From Lachnospiraceae bacterium (GTDB lineage Bacteria; Bacillota; Clostridia; Lachnospirales; Lachnospiraceae), in contig JAFPWO010000028.1 of NCBI GenBank assembly GCA_017394885.1, forward strand, positions 1 through 64,000: DNA of 64,000 nt, in the 5' to 3' direction. Below are positions 48,824 to 56,070 of this stretch, piece by piece (position 1 is the stretch's first letter; the number at the start of each line of letters is the position of its first letter). The notes under the pieces were generated by a model. It was not told the origin of the DNA, did not search any database, and saw only the letters and a list, made by a program, of their open reading frames with translations. A program made the translations under genes and the position numbers.

Positions 48824-49553
48824 GCCCTACCGCCTGCAGAGACGGGATTTCCTGCTGCTGGGCGCGGGCGGACTGCTGGGCGGCGCGCTTCTGGGCGTAT
48901 TGTTTTTCCGCAGTATCCGGGGGCTCTGGCTTATCCCTCCGGTCAGTTATCTGGTGCTGCGGACGGGCCTGCGCAAAAAAGCGATCCGCGGCCGGCAGCG
49001 CATGGCGGTCCAGCTTCGGGACTATCTCCTGTCGCTAACGGCTTTCCTCCGGGCCGGTTATGCGCTGGAAAATGCCATGACCGGCGCCGAGCGGGAGATG
49101 CGGACCATGCACGGAGAAGGAGGCCTGATCACGGCGGAGGCGGCCCGGATGAGCCGGGGCATCCGGCTCCGGGAAACCCCGGAGCAGCTCTGGCGGGCCT
49201 TCGGAGAGCGCTGCGGCCTACGGGAAGGCGAGCAGTTGGCCCGGATCTTTGCCGTCGCCAAACGGCAGGGCGGGGACTATATGCCCGTCCTCCGGGCCAT
49301 GGTGCGGTCCATGGAAGCTTCGCAGAGCGTCCGCCGGGAGATCGATACGCTGCTGGCCGGGCAGCGCCTGGAGTTTTATATCATGTGCCTGATTCCCGCC
49401 GGGATCCTCTTTTATCTGAACATGACCGCGCCGGAACTGACCGCGGTGCTCTACCGGGGCAGCAGCCCCTGGCTGATGCCGCTCATCATTTTCGCCTACG
49501 GCGGGTCGGTCCTTTTGGGAGACCGGATTCTGGAGAGCGCCTATGGACGATAG
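48612..49553 (+). CDS. tadB: TadB-like inner-membrane platform protein (start unresolved)
   Basis: Up to 313 aa. Conserved sequence begins near 48830 with two membrane helices (FLLLGAGGLLGGALLGVLFF and neighbours), then a T2SF-type domain and two C-terminal helices. The only in-frame GTG lies at 48612, deep inside tadA, and no ATG or GTG occurs between about 48640 and 49000, so the real start is either this one, a TTG next to it, or a non-standard codon near 48789-48801. Confidence 0.8.
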   Translation: MKIFLFIKRRAGSASAAASRRTWRSGGRSSARVPALTKTALSVSKKTRRVLPAGERRKRILRTLWPQDPYKPYRLQRRDFLLLGAGGLLGGALLGVLFFRSIRGLWLIPPVSYLVLRTGLRKKAIRGRQRMAVQLRDYLLSLTAFLRAGYALENAMTGAEREMRTMHGEGGLITAEAARMSRGIRLRETPEQLWRAFGERCGLREGEQLARIFAVAKRQGGDYMPVLRAMVRSMEASQSVRREIDTLLAGQRLEFYIMCLIPAGILFYLNMTAPELTAVLYRGSSPWLMPLIIFAYGGSVLLGDRILESAYGR

Positions 49554-50202
49554 GAAAAGCCGGATTCTGGCGGTTTTCTGCGGGATCACAGGCGCCGCCG
49601 GCTGGGTGCTTTTGAAAGGACAGGGCCGGAATCAGGAAGGGCTGCTTTTTATTCTGCTCGGCAGCGCCGCCGCCGGCGCCATGCTGTATCTTCCGGTCCA
49701 GCGGCGGAAAGAAGAGGAAGAAAAACGCCGCCGCGCGCTTTCGGAAGAATACAGCGGGATGGTCACGCTTCTCAGCCTCTATATGACCGCGGGCCTTTCC
49801 CTGCGCAGCAGCTGGGAAAAGATGGTCCGGGATTATCGGGAAGACCGGCAGCGCGGCGCGAAAAAGCAGCAGGTCATGGAAGAAATGCAGGTAACCTGGC
49901 AGGAACTGCGCGGCGGTATGTATGAAGACCGCGCCTATGGGAATTTCGGCCGCCGCTGCGGCCTGCCGGAGTATCTGAGGCTCGGCGGCCTGTTGGAGAC
50001 CTACGTCCGGCAGGGAAACCGCGAGCTGGTCAAAATGCTGGAAAACGAAGCGGCCGGGAGCCTGGTCCAGGCGCTGCAGGAAGTCAAAAAACGCGGGGAA
50101 CAGACGCAGACAAAACTGCTGCTGCCGATCATGCTGCTGTTCGCCCTGACCCTGGCGCTGGTGGTGATCCCGGCCATGATGAGTATGCAGGCGGCCTGGT
50201 AG
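49543..50202 (+). CDS. tadC: TadC-like inner-membrane platform protein
   Basis: 219 aa. N-terminal helices (ILAVFCGITGAAGWVLL and LLFILLGSAAAGAMLYL), a T2SF domain (about 60-190; YSGMVTLLSLYMTAGLSLRSSWEKM) and a C-terminal helix pair. It partners with TadB. It overlaps the tadB end by 11 bases and has GGAGAG upstream of ATG 49543. It is shorter than many TadC proteins. Confidence 0.8.
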   Translation: MDDRKSRILAVFCGITGAAGWVLLKGQGRNQEGLLFILLGSAAAGAMLYLPVQRRKEEEEKRRRALSEEYSGMVTLLSLYMTAGLSLRSSWEKMVRDYREDRQRGAKKQQVMEEMQVTWQELRGGMYEDRAYGNFGRRCGLPEYLRLGGLLETYVRQGNRELVKMLENEAAGSLVQALQEVKKRGEQTQTKLLLPIMLLFALTLALVVIPAMMSMQAAW

Positions 50203-50223
50203 GAGAGGCTGCCTTCACCAGAT

Positions 50224-50245
50224 CCTCTCCCCCGTCCGGGAGAGG
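50224..50245 (+). other. Hairpin between tadC and the pilin gene
   Basis: CCTCTCCC pairs with GGGAGAGG over a 6-base loop, 20 bases before the pilin start and without a U-run. It may stabilise a pilin-proximal transcript so that pilin exceeds the assembly proteins. Confidence 0.5.
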
Positions 50246-50264
50246 GCAGGAAAGGAGATGAATT

Positions 50265-50468
50265 ATGGAAAATAACAGGGAACAGAAGGCCGGCCGGCTG
50301 TGCTTCAGAGACTGGCTTCATGATGAAGAAGGCGTCGGCGTCGTGGAAGTGATCCTGATCCTCGTGGTCCTGATCGCACTGATCGTGATCTTCAAGGATC
50401 AGCTGACCGCGCTGGTCAATTCTATTTTCAGCGGAATCTCGGACAGCGTGGAATCGCTGGCCTCATGA
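50265..50468 (+). CDS. Flp-type (Flp1) pilin
   Basis: 67 aa. The class III leader ends at EEGVGVVEVILILVVLIALIVIF, with the Glu five residues into the mature part after the Gly processing site, followed by one hydrophobic helix and a short tail. This is the major pilin of the Tad pilus. A strong AAAGGAG precedes the ATG. Its stop overlaps the next ATG as ATGA. Confidence 0.8.
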   Translation: MENNREQKAGRLCFRDWLHDEEGVGVVEVILILVVLIALIVIFKDQLTALVNSIFSGISDSVESLAS

Positions 50469-52000
50469 AGACGCTCCGGGGGCAGATCAGTGTATTTCTC
50501 GCACTGAGCGCGGTGCTGATCTTTGCCCTGCTTTGTACCGTGCTGGAAGCGGGACGGTGCGCCTGCCTGGATTATATGGCCGGGCAGGCCGCCGCTTCCG
50601 CAGTGGAATCGGTCTTTGCCGCCTTTCACGGAGATCTGCTGGACCGCTACGGCCTTCTGGCCTGTCACGGAGCGGATCACGGGACGGAAGACTGGATCAA
50701 GACCGCGGCCTCTTACGCGGAAAAATATCTGGCGCCCGGAGCCGGGACCGCCTATGACGCCTCGGACAGGCTGGGCCTCTTTGATCTTTCGGTGAAAGAA
50801 GAAAAAACGGTGTATATCACGGAAGGAAACGGCCGCATTTTCGCGGGTGAAGTCCTGACGTTTATGAAAAGCGCGGGCCTCAGTATCCTGATCCAGGAAG
50901 CCTTCAGCCGGCTGGGGCTTTACAGTGAAGAGGACGGGCTTTCCCTCCTGCAGACGCTGCAGGAGCTGGGAAGCAGCGAGGACAGTTCCCTCGAAAGTAT
51001 CCTCGGGAATTTTGAGGAGCTGAAGGAACAGGTCGCTTCGCTGGCGGCTGAAGGCGGCGATGAGGAACCGGGCGGAGAAGGCGGAGAAGCCGGCGGCAGC
51101 CCGGGCCAGGCCGGGGAAGGCTTTTCGGCGGATATTCTGGAACAGCTGAAGGCTGTCCGTGAAAACGGCCTGATCGCGCTCGTGACGGGCTCGGCGGAGC
51201 TGTCGGATTTCAGCTGGCGGGACCCGCTGCTGCCCAGCGCGCTGCCCGCCGCAGAAAAGGCGAAGAATGCGGATTACGCCGAAGCGGGCTTTTCCCTCGG
51301 CGAAAAACTGCTGCTGGGAGAATATCTGCTGCACCGCATGAACTGTTATACGGATGAAGAGCAGGCGGGCAGCCGGTATGAGATCGAATATGTGATCACC
51401 GGGAAAAACTCGGACAAAGCCGCCCTCGAAGCCATAGCCGCCCGGCTCCTTCTGATCCGCGTGGGATTTAACTTTGCCTACCTGCTGACGGATGCGGAGA
51501 AGCTCGCGGAGGCAGAAGCCGCCGCCGTCCTCATCATGTCGATCGTGGCGCTCCCGGAGCTGACGGCCGTTCTTAAGTGGATCCTGGTAACCGCCTGGGC
51601 GCTGGCGGAGAGCATCGCGGACATCCGCTGCCTTTTAAAGGGAGAAAAGATCCCGCTCTGGAAAAACAAGACCGACTGGAAACTGGCCGCGCTCAGTATG
51701 GATTCCGAGCAGGCTTCCGGTTCCGGGCGGGGGATCTCGTACGAGGATTATCTCCGGCTGCTTTTTTATCTGGGCAGCGGAGAAGAGGAGATGTACCGGA
51801 TGATGGACGTGATCCAGGCGCGCCTGCGTCTGTGGGACGGCGAATTTCTGATGAGAGATCATATGGTCTGTGCCGAGCTGTCGCTGACGGCAGCCATGGC
51901 CTACCTGTATATACAGCATCCGGCTTTCGGCAGCCTGATCGAGGCGCCGGAAAGCAGGAAATATACCAAAAAGGCAGCTTACGGCTACGGAAGGAGGTGA
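50465..52000 (+). CDS. DUF5702 Tad-locus protein
   Basis: 511 aa. An N-terminal TadG-like membrane helix (GQISVFLALSAVLIFALLCTVLEAGR) is followed by a large, mostly helical extracellular region with an acidic Gly/Glu-rich stretch near 195-220. DUF5702 proteins occur in Tad loci of Firmicutes; the N-terminus suggests a minor pseudopilin or sheath component. Coupled to the pilin gene by a 4-base overlap. Confidence 0.75.
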   Translation: MKTLRGQISVFLALSAVLIFALLCTVLEAGRCACLDYMAGQAAASAVESVFAAFHGDLLDRYGLLACHGADHGTEDWIKTAASYAEKYLAPGAGTAYDASDRLGLFDLSVKEEKTVYITEGNGRIFAGEVLTFMKSAGLSILIQEAFSRLGLYSEEDGLSLLQTLQELGSSEDSSLESILGNFEELKEQVASLAAEGGDEEPGGEGGEAGGSPGQAGEGFSADILEQLKAVRENGLIALVTGSAELSDFSWRDPLLPSALPAAEKAKNADYAEAGFSLGEKLLLGEYLLHRMNCYTDEEQAGSRYEIEYVITGKNSDKAALEAIAARLLLIRVGFNFAYLLTDAEKLAEAEAAAVLIMSIVALPELTAVLKWILVTAWALAESIADIRCLLKGEKIPLWKNKTDWKLAALSMDSEQASGSGRGISYEDYLRLLFYLGSGEEEMYRMMDVIQARLRLWDGEFLMRDHMVCAELSLTAAMAYLYIQHPAFGSLIEAPESRKYTKKAAYGYGRR

Positions 52001-52005
52001 TCGGT

Positions 52006-53106
52006 ATGCGCGGATTTCCCCGGATGAGAGGGACAGAAAACAACAATATTGCAAGAACAGATCTGAAACAACCGGCTGAGGCCGGCTCATCTTATCTCCC
52101 CAATACTCTACCCCAACCCAATAGAAAAAAAGAACTCTTCGGAACCGGATCATCCGGGGAAATTGTCCTTGGCGGCGGCATGACCGTGGAGGCAGCACTG
52201 ATCTTTCCCTTCTTCCTGGGGCTGTGCGCCTTGTTCTTTACCTTCTTTGCCGGACAGCTTCTGGGGCTGGCCCTGCAGAAAGGTCTGGATGCCGTCTGTG
52301 AGGATGTGGCGGTCTGGTCCTACGCGGTGGACTTCGCGGAGAACTATACGGGGACCGATCTGATGTCCCTGGCCGACGGCGGGGCCTTAAGCGGCGCGCT
52401 GACCGGCCGGGAAGAGGATATCGAAGCGCTTTTGAGCGGCGAAGCGGATCTGCTGGCGGAGATCGGCACCTTTTTGAAAGAGAAGGCCTCGGCTTTTCTC
52501 TGGCAGGCGCTTTTAAAAAGCTGGCTGATCGGGCGGGTCGGGAAAGAGAAGCTGGACAATTCTCCTTTTCTGGAAAAAGGCGCGGCGGGGCTGTCCCTTT
52601 CGGGCAGCACGCTTCATGGGCGGGAACTGGATCTGGTGCTGACCTACCGGGTCCGCTGCCTTCTGCCGTTTCCCTTTGCGCTTCACTATAAAGTGGTGCA
52701 GCGCAGCTGCCGGCGGCTCTGGATCGGGACCGTCCGGACGGCGCCGGAAGAAGAGGGTGGGGAGGAGGCCTCGTCCGAAGCGGAAGAACAGATGGTTTAT
52801 GTGACGGCGGCGGGCACCGTTTACCACCGTACGAAATACTGCCGTTCGCTGGATATCAAGGTCCTGGCGGTCGACTTTTCGGAAGTCGGCCCGCTGCGCA
52901 ACAATTACGGCGGCAAATATTATCCCTGCGAGCGCTGCGCCCTGCGCAGCGGCGTGCAGGAGGGGACGGTCTACCTGACCAGAGAAGGAGACCGCTATCA
53001 TATCAAACGGGACTGCCCTTCCCTTAAGAGGACTCTGATCGAGCTTTCGATCAGCGAGGCACAGGAAAAATACCGCGCCTGCCGTTTCTGCGGAGACGGT
53101 TCATGA
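52006..53106 (+). CDS. TadE-like protein with duplicated Cys motif at the C-terminus
   Basis: 366 aa. After a 50-residue polar leader comes the TadE pattern GGGMTVEAALIFPFFLGLCALFFTFF. The C-terminal 100 residues hold two tandem copies of a small motif: YHRTKYCRSL...YYPCERC and YHIKRDCPSL...YRACRFC, a likely metal-binding His/Cys unit. The start ATG 52006 has AAGGAGG upstream; the open frame before it is a shadow of the DUF5702 gene. Confidence 0.75.
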   Translation: MRGFPRMRGTENNNIARTDLKQPAEAGSSYLPNTLPQPNRKKELFGTGSSGEIVLGGGMTVEAALIFPFFLGLCALFFTFFAGQLLGLALQKGLDAVCEDVAVWSYAVDFAENYTGTDLMSLADGGALSGALTGREEDIEALLSGEADLLAEIGTFLKEKASAFLWQALLKSWLIGRVGKEKLDNSPFLEKGAAGLSLSGSTLHGRELDLVLTYRVRCLLPFPFALHYKVVQRSCRRLWIGTVRTAPEEEGGEEASSEAEEQMVYVTAAGTVYHRTKYCRSLDIKVLAVDFSEVGPLRNNYGGKYYPCERCALRSGVQEGTVYLTREGDRYHIKRDCPSLKRTLIELSISEAQEKYRACRFCGDGS

Positions 53107-53594
53107 ACGGCCTGGGCTGGCCGCCGGAACTGCCGCCGGCTTTTCAGTGGATCCGGGCCGGCCTGTTTTTCCTCTATCTGGGAGCGCTGAGCCGGGAGGA
53201 TCTTCGCCGCCGGGCGATCCCGCTTTCCCTGCTGGCAGCCGGCGCGGCGGGCGGGCTGCTACAGGCGGTGCTGCAGCTATACTTTCTGGAAAATACACTG
53301 GCGGCGGCCTGGGCGGCCTTCTGGCCGGGAGTTCTTCCCGGCGCCGGTCTGCTGCTGCTCGCGAAAATCACAAAAGGGGCCATCGGCCCGGGAGACGGTT
53401 TATGTTTTATTACCTTCGCGTTCTGGATACGGATCGTTCCGCTCTTTACCCTCCTGTTTACTGCGCTCTGCCTGAGCGCCCTGACCGGCCTTGCCCTGAT
53501 GATCTTCCGGAAGAAATCCCGCACGGACCGGCTTCCGTTCCTGCCTTTTACCATGGCCGCGGCGCTCTGCCTGTTTCTTTTCGGGGAAGCCTGA
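53103..53594 (+). CDS. tadV: Prepilin peptidase (TadV/CpaA type)
   Basis: 163 aa, minimal A24 peptidase without the methylase domain. Catalytic aspartates are in SREDLRRRAIP (about residue 33) and the GPGDG motif (about 98), between six short membrane helices. It cleaves the Flp and TadE-like leaders. The ATGA overlap with the preceding gene couples translation. Confidence 0.85.
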   Translation: MNGLGWPPELPPAFQWIRAGLFFLYLGALSREDLRRRAIPLSLLAAGAAGGLLQAVLQLYFLENTLAAAWAAFWPGVLPGAGLLLLAKITKGAIGPGDGLCFITFAFWIRIVPLFTLLFTALCLSALTGLALMIFRKKSRTDRLPFLPFTMAAALCLFLFGEA

Positions 53595-53596
53595 CC

Positions 53597-53794
53597 GTGG
53601 AAGCCACGCTGATCATGAGCACGGTCCTTATCACCCTGGCGCTGGTCATTTTATCCAGCCTGGGGATGATGCGGAAAGTGCAGGGCAGGGCCGAAGCGCT
53701 GAGCGGGGAAGGCCTTCGCTATGAAGAAGGGCTCAGACCGTCGGATATTGTCCGCATCAGCCTGTTCATCAGAGAATGGATCCCGGAAAATTAA
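53597..53794 (+). CDS. Short TadE-like pseudopilin
   Basis: 65 aa from GTG 53597, with GGGGAAG upstream. It begins VEATLIMSTVLITLALVIL, the hydrophobic core of TadE-like N-termini. The usual preceding residues GSLT are encoded in frame just upstream, inside the tadV 3' end, without an ATG/GTG/TTG, so the annotated start cuts into the conserved motif. It may use an unusual start or have a shortened leader. Confidence 0.55.
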   Translation: MEATLIMSTVLITLALVILSSLGMMRKVQGRAEALSGEGLRYEEGLRPSDIVRISLFIREWIPEN

Positions 53795-53804
53795 GGAGGA
53801 AAGC

Positions 53805-54440
53805 ATGACGGAAATGGAATTTGCCCGGGAACTGGACGGCAGTTATCTGCTGGTCAAGACGGATCAGGCCGGAGACAGCTTCTCGGAGAAGATGATCGCC
53901 GCGGCCGCGCCGCCCCATCTGCTGCCGCTCAAAGTCCTGCCGCGGGACGGCGGCTGCGAATACCGCTACGAGATCAGCGGCACGCAGAGCCTGAGCAACC
54001 GGCTCGCGACCCGGGAGATCGAAGCGCCGGAGATCCGTGAACTGATCCGCAGCATTTACCGGGTCTCGCTGGAGCTGGAAGATCATCTGCTGGATACGGG
54101 CAGCCTCTGGCTGGAGCCGGGCGTGATGTTCCGGGGGAAAACGGGCTGGCTGTTCTGTTATCTGCCGGTCAGAAAAGAGCCGCTGTATGCGCAGATGCAG
54201 CCGCTTTCCCGCTATATTTTAAAGAAATGCAGCCATGACGATACCGCGTCCGCCGAGCTGGCGTACCGCCTTTTCAGCCTCTGCCACGAGGAAAACACCA
54301 GCTTCCCGCAGCTGCTGGAGGCCATGGAGACGGGCGTGCCTGCGGGAGCCGAAGAAGAGGAAAATGTACGTTCGCCGGGCCTTTTCGGCCGGCTGCGGAA
54401 AAAACGCAGCAGCGAAACGACGCATCGCCGGGAAACATAA
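53805..54440 (+). CDS. DUF6382-like protein ending the Tad operon
   Basis: 211 aa. The pattern SFSEKMIAAAAPPHLLPLKVLPRDGGCEYRYEISGTQSLSNRL resembles DUF6382 domains, which often precede an FHA domain in Tad-linked proteins. Here the C-terminus is only a basic tail (RLRKKRSS) and no FHA follows. It could be a regulatory or scaffold subunit. AAGGAGG precedes ATG 53805. The terminator overlaps the stop. Confidence 0.6.
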   Translation: MTEMEFARELDGSYLLVKTDQAGDSFSEKMIAAAAPPHLLPLKVLPRDGGCEYRYEISGTQSLSNRLATREIEAPEIRELIRSIYRVSLELEDHLLDTGSLWLEPGVMFRGKTGWLFCYLPVRKEPLYAQMQPLSRYILKKCSHDDTASAELAYRLFSLCHEENTSFPQLLEAMETGVPAGAEEEENVRSPGLFGRLRKKRSSETTHRRET

Positions 54441-54456
54441 CGGCGATGCTTTTTTC
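54422..54456 (+). terminator. Terminator of the Tad operon
   Basis: GCATCGCCG pairs perfectly with CGGCGATGC and is followed by TTTTTTC. The stem contains the end of the DUF6382-like reading frame. Confidence 0.9.
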
Positions 54457-54458
54457 TT

Positions 54459-54488
54459 CTTGTCTTTCTATCCCGGCTTGGGTATAAT
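54459..54488 (+). promoter_or_regulatory. Promoter of the threonylcarbamoyl-AMP synthase gene
   Basis: TTGTCT (54460-54465), 17-base spacer, TATAAT (54483-54488). The ATG at 54497 is only about 2 bases from the expected start point. Confidence 0.65.
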
Positions 54489-54496
54489 AACGCATC

Positions 54497-55579
54497 ATGA
54501 AGACAGAGTTTGCAGTTTTGACCGGAGGACCGGAAGACAGTTCCCTATATGAAAGAGCCGGAGCGTGCATCCGAAGCGGCGGCCTGGTGGCCTTCCCGAC
54601 GGAGACAGTCTACGGCCTGGGCGGAAACGGGCTGGACCGGACGGCGTCCGGGCGGATCTATGCGGCCAAAGGCCGCCCCTCGGACAATCCGCTGATCCTG
54701 CATATCGCGCGCCGGGAAGATCTTCTCCCGCTCGTTAAGGCGGTTCCATCCGCGGCGGACCGCCTGATGGACGCCTTCTGGCCGGGGCCGCTCACCCTGA
54801 TCTTCCGAAAAAACGCTGTCGTCCCTGATGAAACGACGGGCGGGCTGGATACCGTGGCGGTGCGGATGCCGTCCCATCCGGCGGCGACCGCTTTTCTTCT
54901 GGCGGCCGGCGTTCCGGTGGCGGCGCCGAGCGCGAATCTTTCGGGGCGGCCGAGCCCGACCAGCGCGGAGCACGTCCGGGCGGATATGGACGGGCGGATC
55001 GAGATGATCCTGGACGGCGGGCCCTGCGATATCGGCCTGGAATCCACGATCGTGGACGTAACGGAAGAGGTTCCGGTCATTTTGCGGCCCGGCTATATCG
55101 GGCTGGCGGCGCTGCGGGAGCTTCTGGGAGAAATTCGGGTGGATCCGGCGGTTCTTTCCCGGCCCTCGGAAGAAATTAGGCCCAAAGCCCCCGGCATGAA
55201 ATACCGTCATTATGCGCCGCAGGCCGAGATGCTCCTGGTGGAGGGACCGGCCGGGGCCGTGGAAGACTATATCGCGGAGCAATGTCTCGGAGAAGAGACG
55301 CTGCGCTGCGGGGTACTCTGCAGCACGGAAAGCGCACCGCACTACCGGGCCCGCTTTGAAAAAGCCGGCCGCCGGCTGCCGGTCTTTCCCATGGGGAGCC
55401 TGAAGCAGGATGAAGAGATCGCCCGGCATCTGTTCGCGGCTTTGCGGGAAGTGGACCGGATCGGCCTGGACCGGGTCTATACGGAAGCTTTCCGGGACGG
55501 GCCGCTGGCGGAAGCCATCATGAACCGGCTGAAAAAGGCGGCCGGCTACCGTATCATAGAAATAACAGGAAAGGAATGA
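54497..55579 (+). CDS. L-threonylcarbamoyladenylate synthase (Sua5 type)
   Basis: 360 aa. A YrdC domain (about 20-215) with GLVAFPTETVYGLGGN, KGRPSDNPLI and the SANLSGRPSPT motif, then a linker and a Sua5 C-terminal domain (240-350). It makes threonylcarbamoyl-AMP for t6A37 tRNA modification. No ribosome site precedes ATG 54497, which lies just after the -10 box, so the mRNA may be leaderless or another start may be used. Confidence 0.93.
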   Translation: MKTEFAVLTGGPEDSSLYERAGACIRSGGLVAFPTETVYGLGGNGLDRTASGRIYAAKGRPSDNPLILHIARREDLLPLVKAVPSAADRLMDAFWPGPLTLIFRKNAVVPDETTGGLDTVAVRMPSHPAATAFLLAAGVPVAAPSANLSGRPSPTSAEHVRADMDGRIEMILDGGPCDIGLESTIVDVTEEVPVILRPGYIGLAALRELLGEIRVDPAVLSRPSEEIRPKAPGMKYRHYAPQAEMLLVEGPAGAVEDYIAEQCLGEETLRCGVLCSTESAPHYRARFEKAGRRLPVFPMGSLKQDEEIARHLFAALREVDRIGLDRVYTEAFRDGPLAEAIMNRLKKAAGYRIIEITGKE

Positions 55580-55581
55580 TC

Positions 55582-56067
55582 ATGGATAAGAGAGAAGATT
55601 ATATCAGCTGGGACGAGTATTTTATGGGCGTGGCCATGCTGAGCGCGATGCGCTCCAAGGATCCGAATACGCAGGTCGGCGCCTGCATCGTCAGCCCGGA
55701 CAACAAGATCCTTTCCATGGGATATAACGGATTTCCGATCGGCTGCTCGGACGATGAATTTCCCTGGGTCCGGGAGAGCGAGGATCCGTATGACAATAAA
55801 TACTTTTACAGTGCGCACAGCGAGCTGAACGCCATCCTGAATTACCGGGGCGGCAGCCTGGACGGGTGCAAGCTGTATGTGACGCTCTTCCCCTGCAATG
55901 AATGCGCCAAGGCGATCATTCAGGCGGGGATCAAAAGCCTGATCTATGCAGACGACAAATATGCGGACACCTCGTCCGTGCGGGCGTCGAAACGGATGCT
56001 GGCGGCGGCCGGCGTCAGCTTTACGCCGTACAAACCCAGCGGAAGGAAAGTCGAACTGACGCTGTAA
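55582..56067 (+). CDS. dCMP deaminase (ComEB-like)
   Basis: 161 aa. The zinc site is HSELNAIL (His with catalytic Glu) and PCNECAKA (two Cys). MRSKDPNTQVGACIVSPDNKILSMGYNGFP is the family's N-terminal pattern. It converts dCMP to dUMP for thymidylate synthesis. The start ATG 55582 has AAAGGAA upstream; the ATG two codons earlier is too close to it. Co-transcribed with the synthase gene. Confidence 0.92.
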   Translation: MDKREDYISWDEYFMGVAMLSAMRSKDPNTQVGACIVSPDNKILSMGYNGFPIGCSDDEFPWVRESEDPYDNKYFYSAHSELNAILNYRGGSLDGCKLYVTLFPCNECAKAIIQAGIKSLIYADDKYADTSSVRASKRMLAAAGVSFTPYKPSGRKVELTL

Positions 56068-56070
56068 ACC

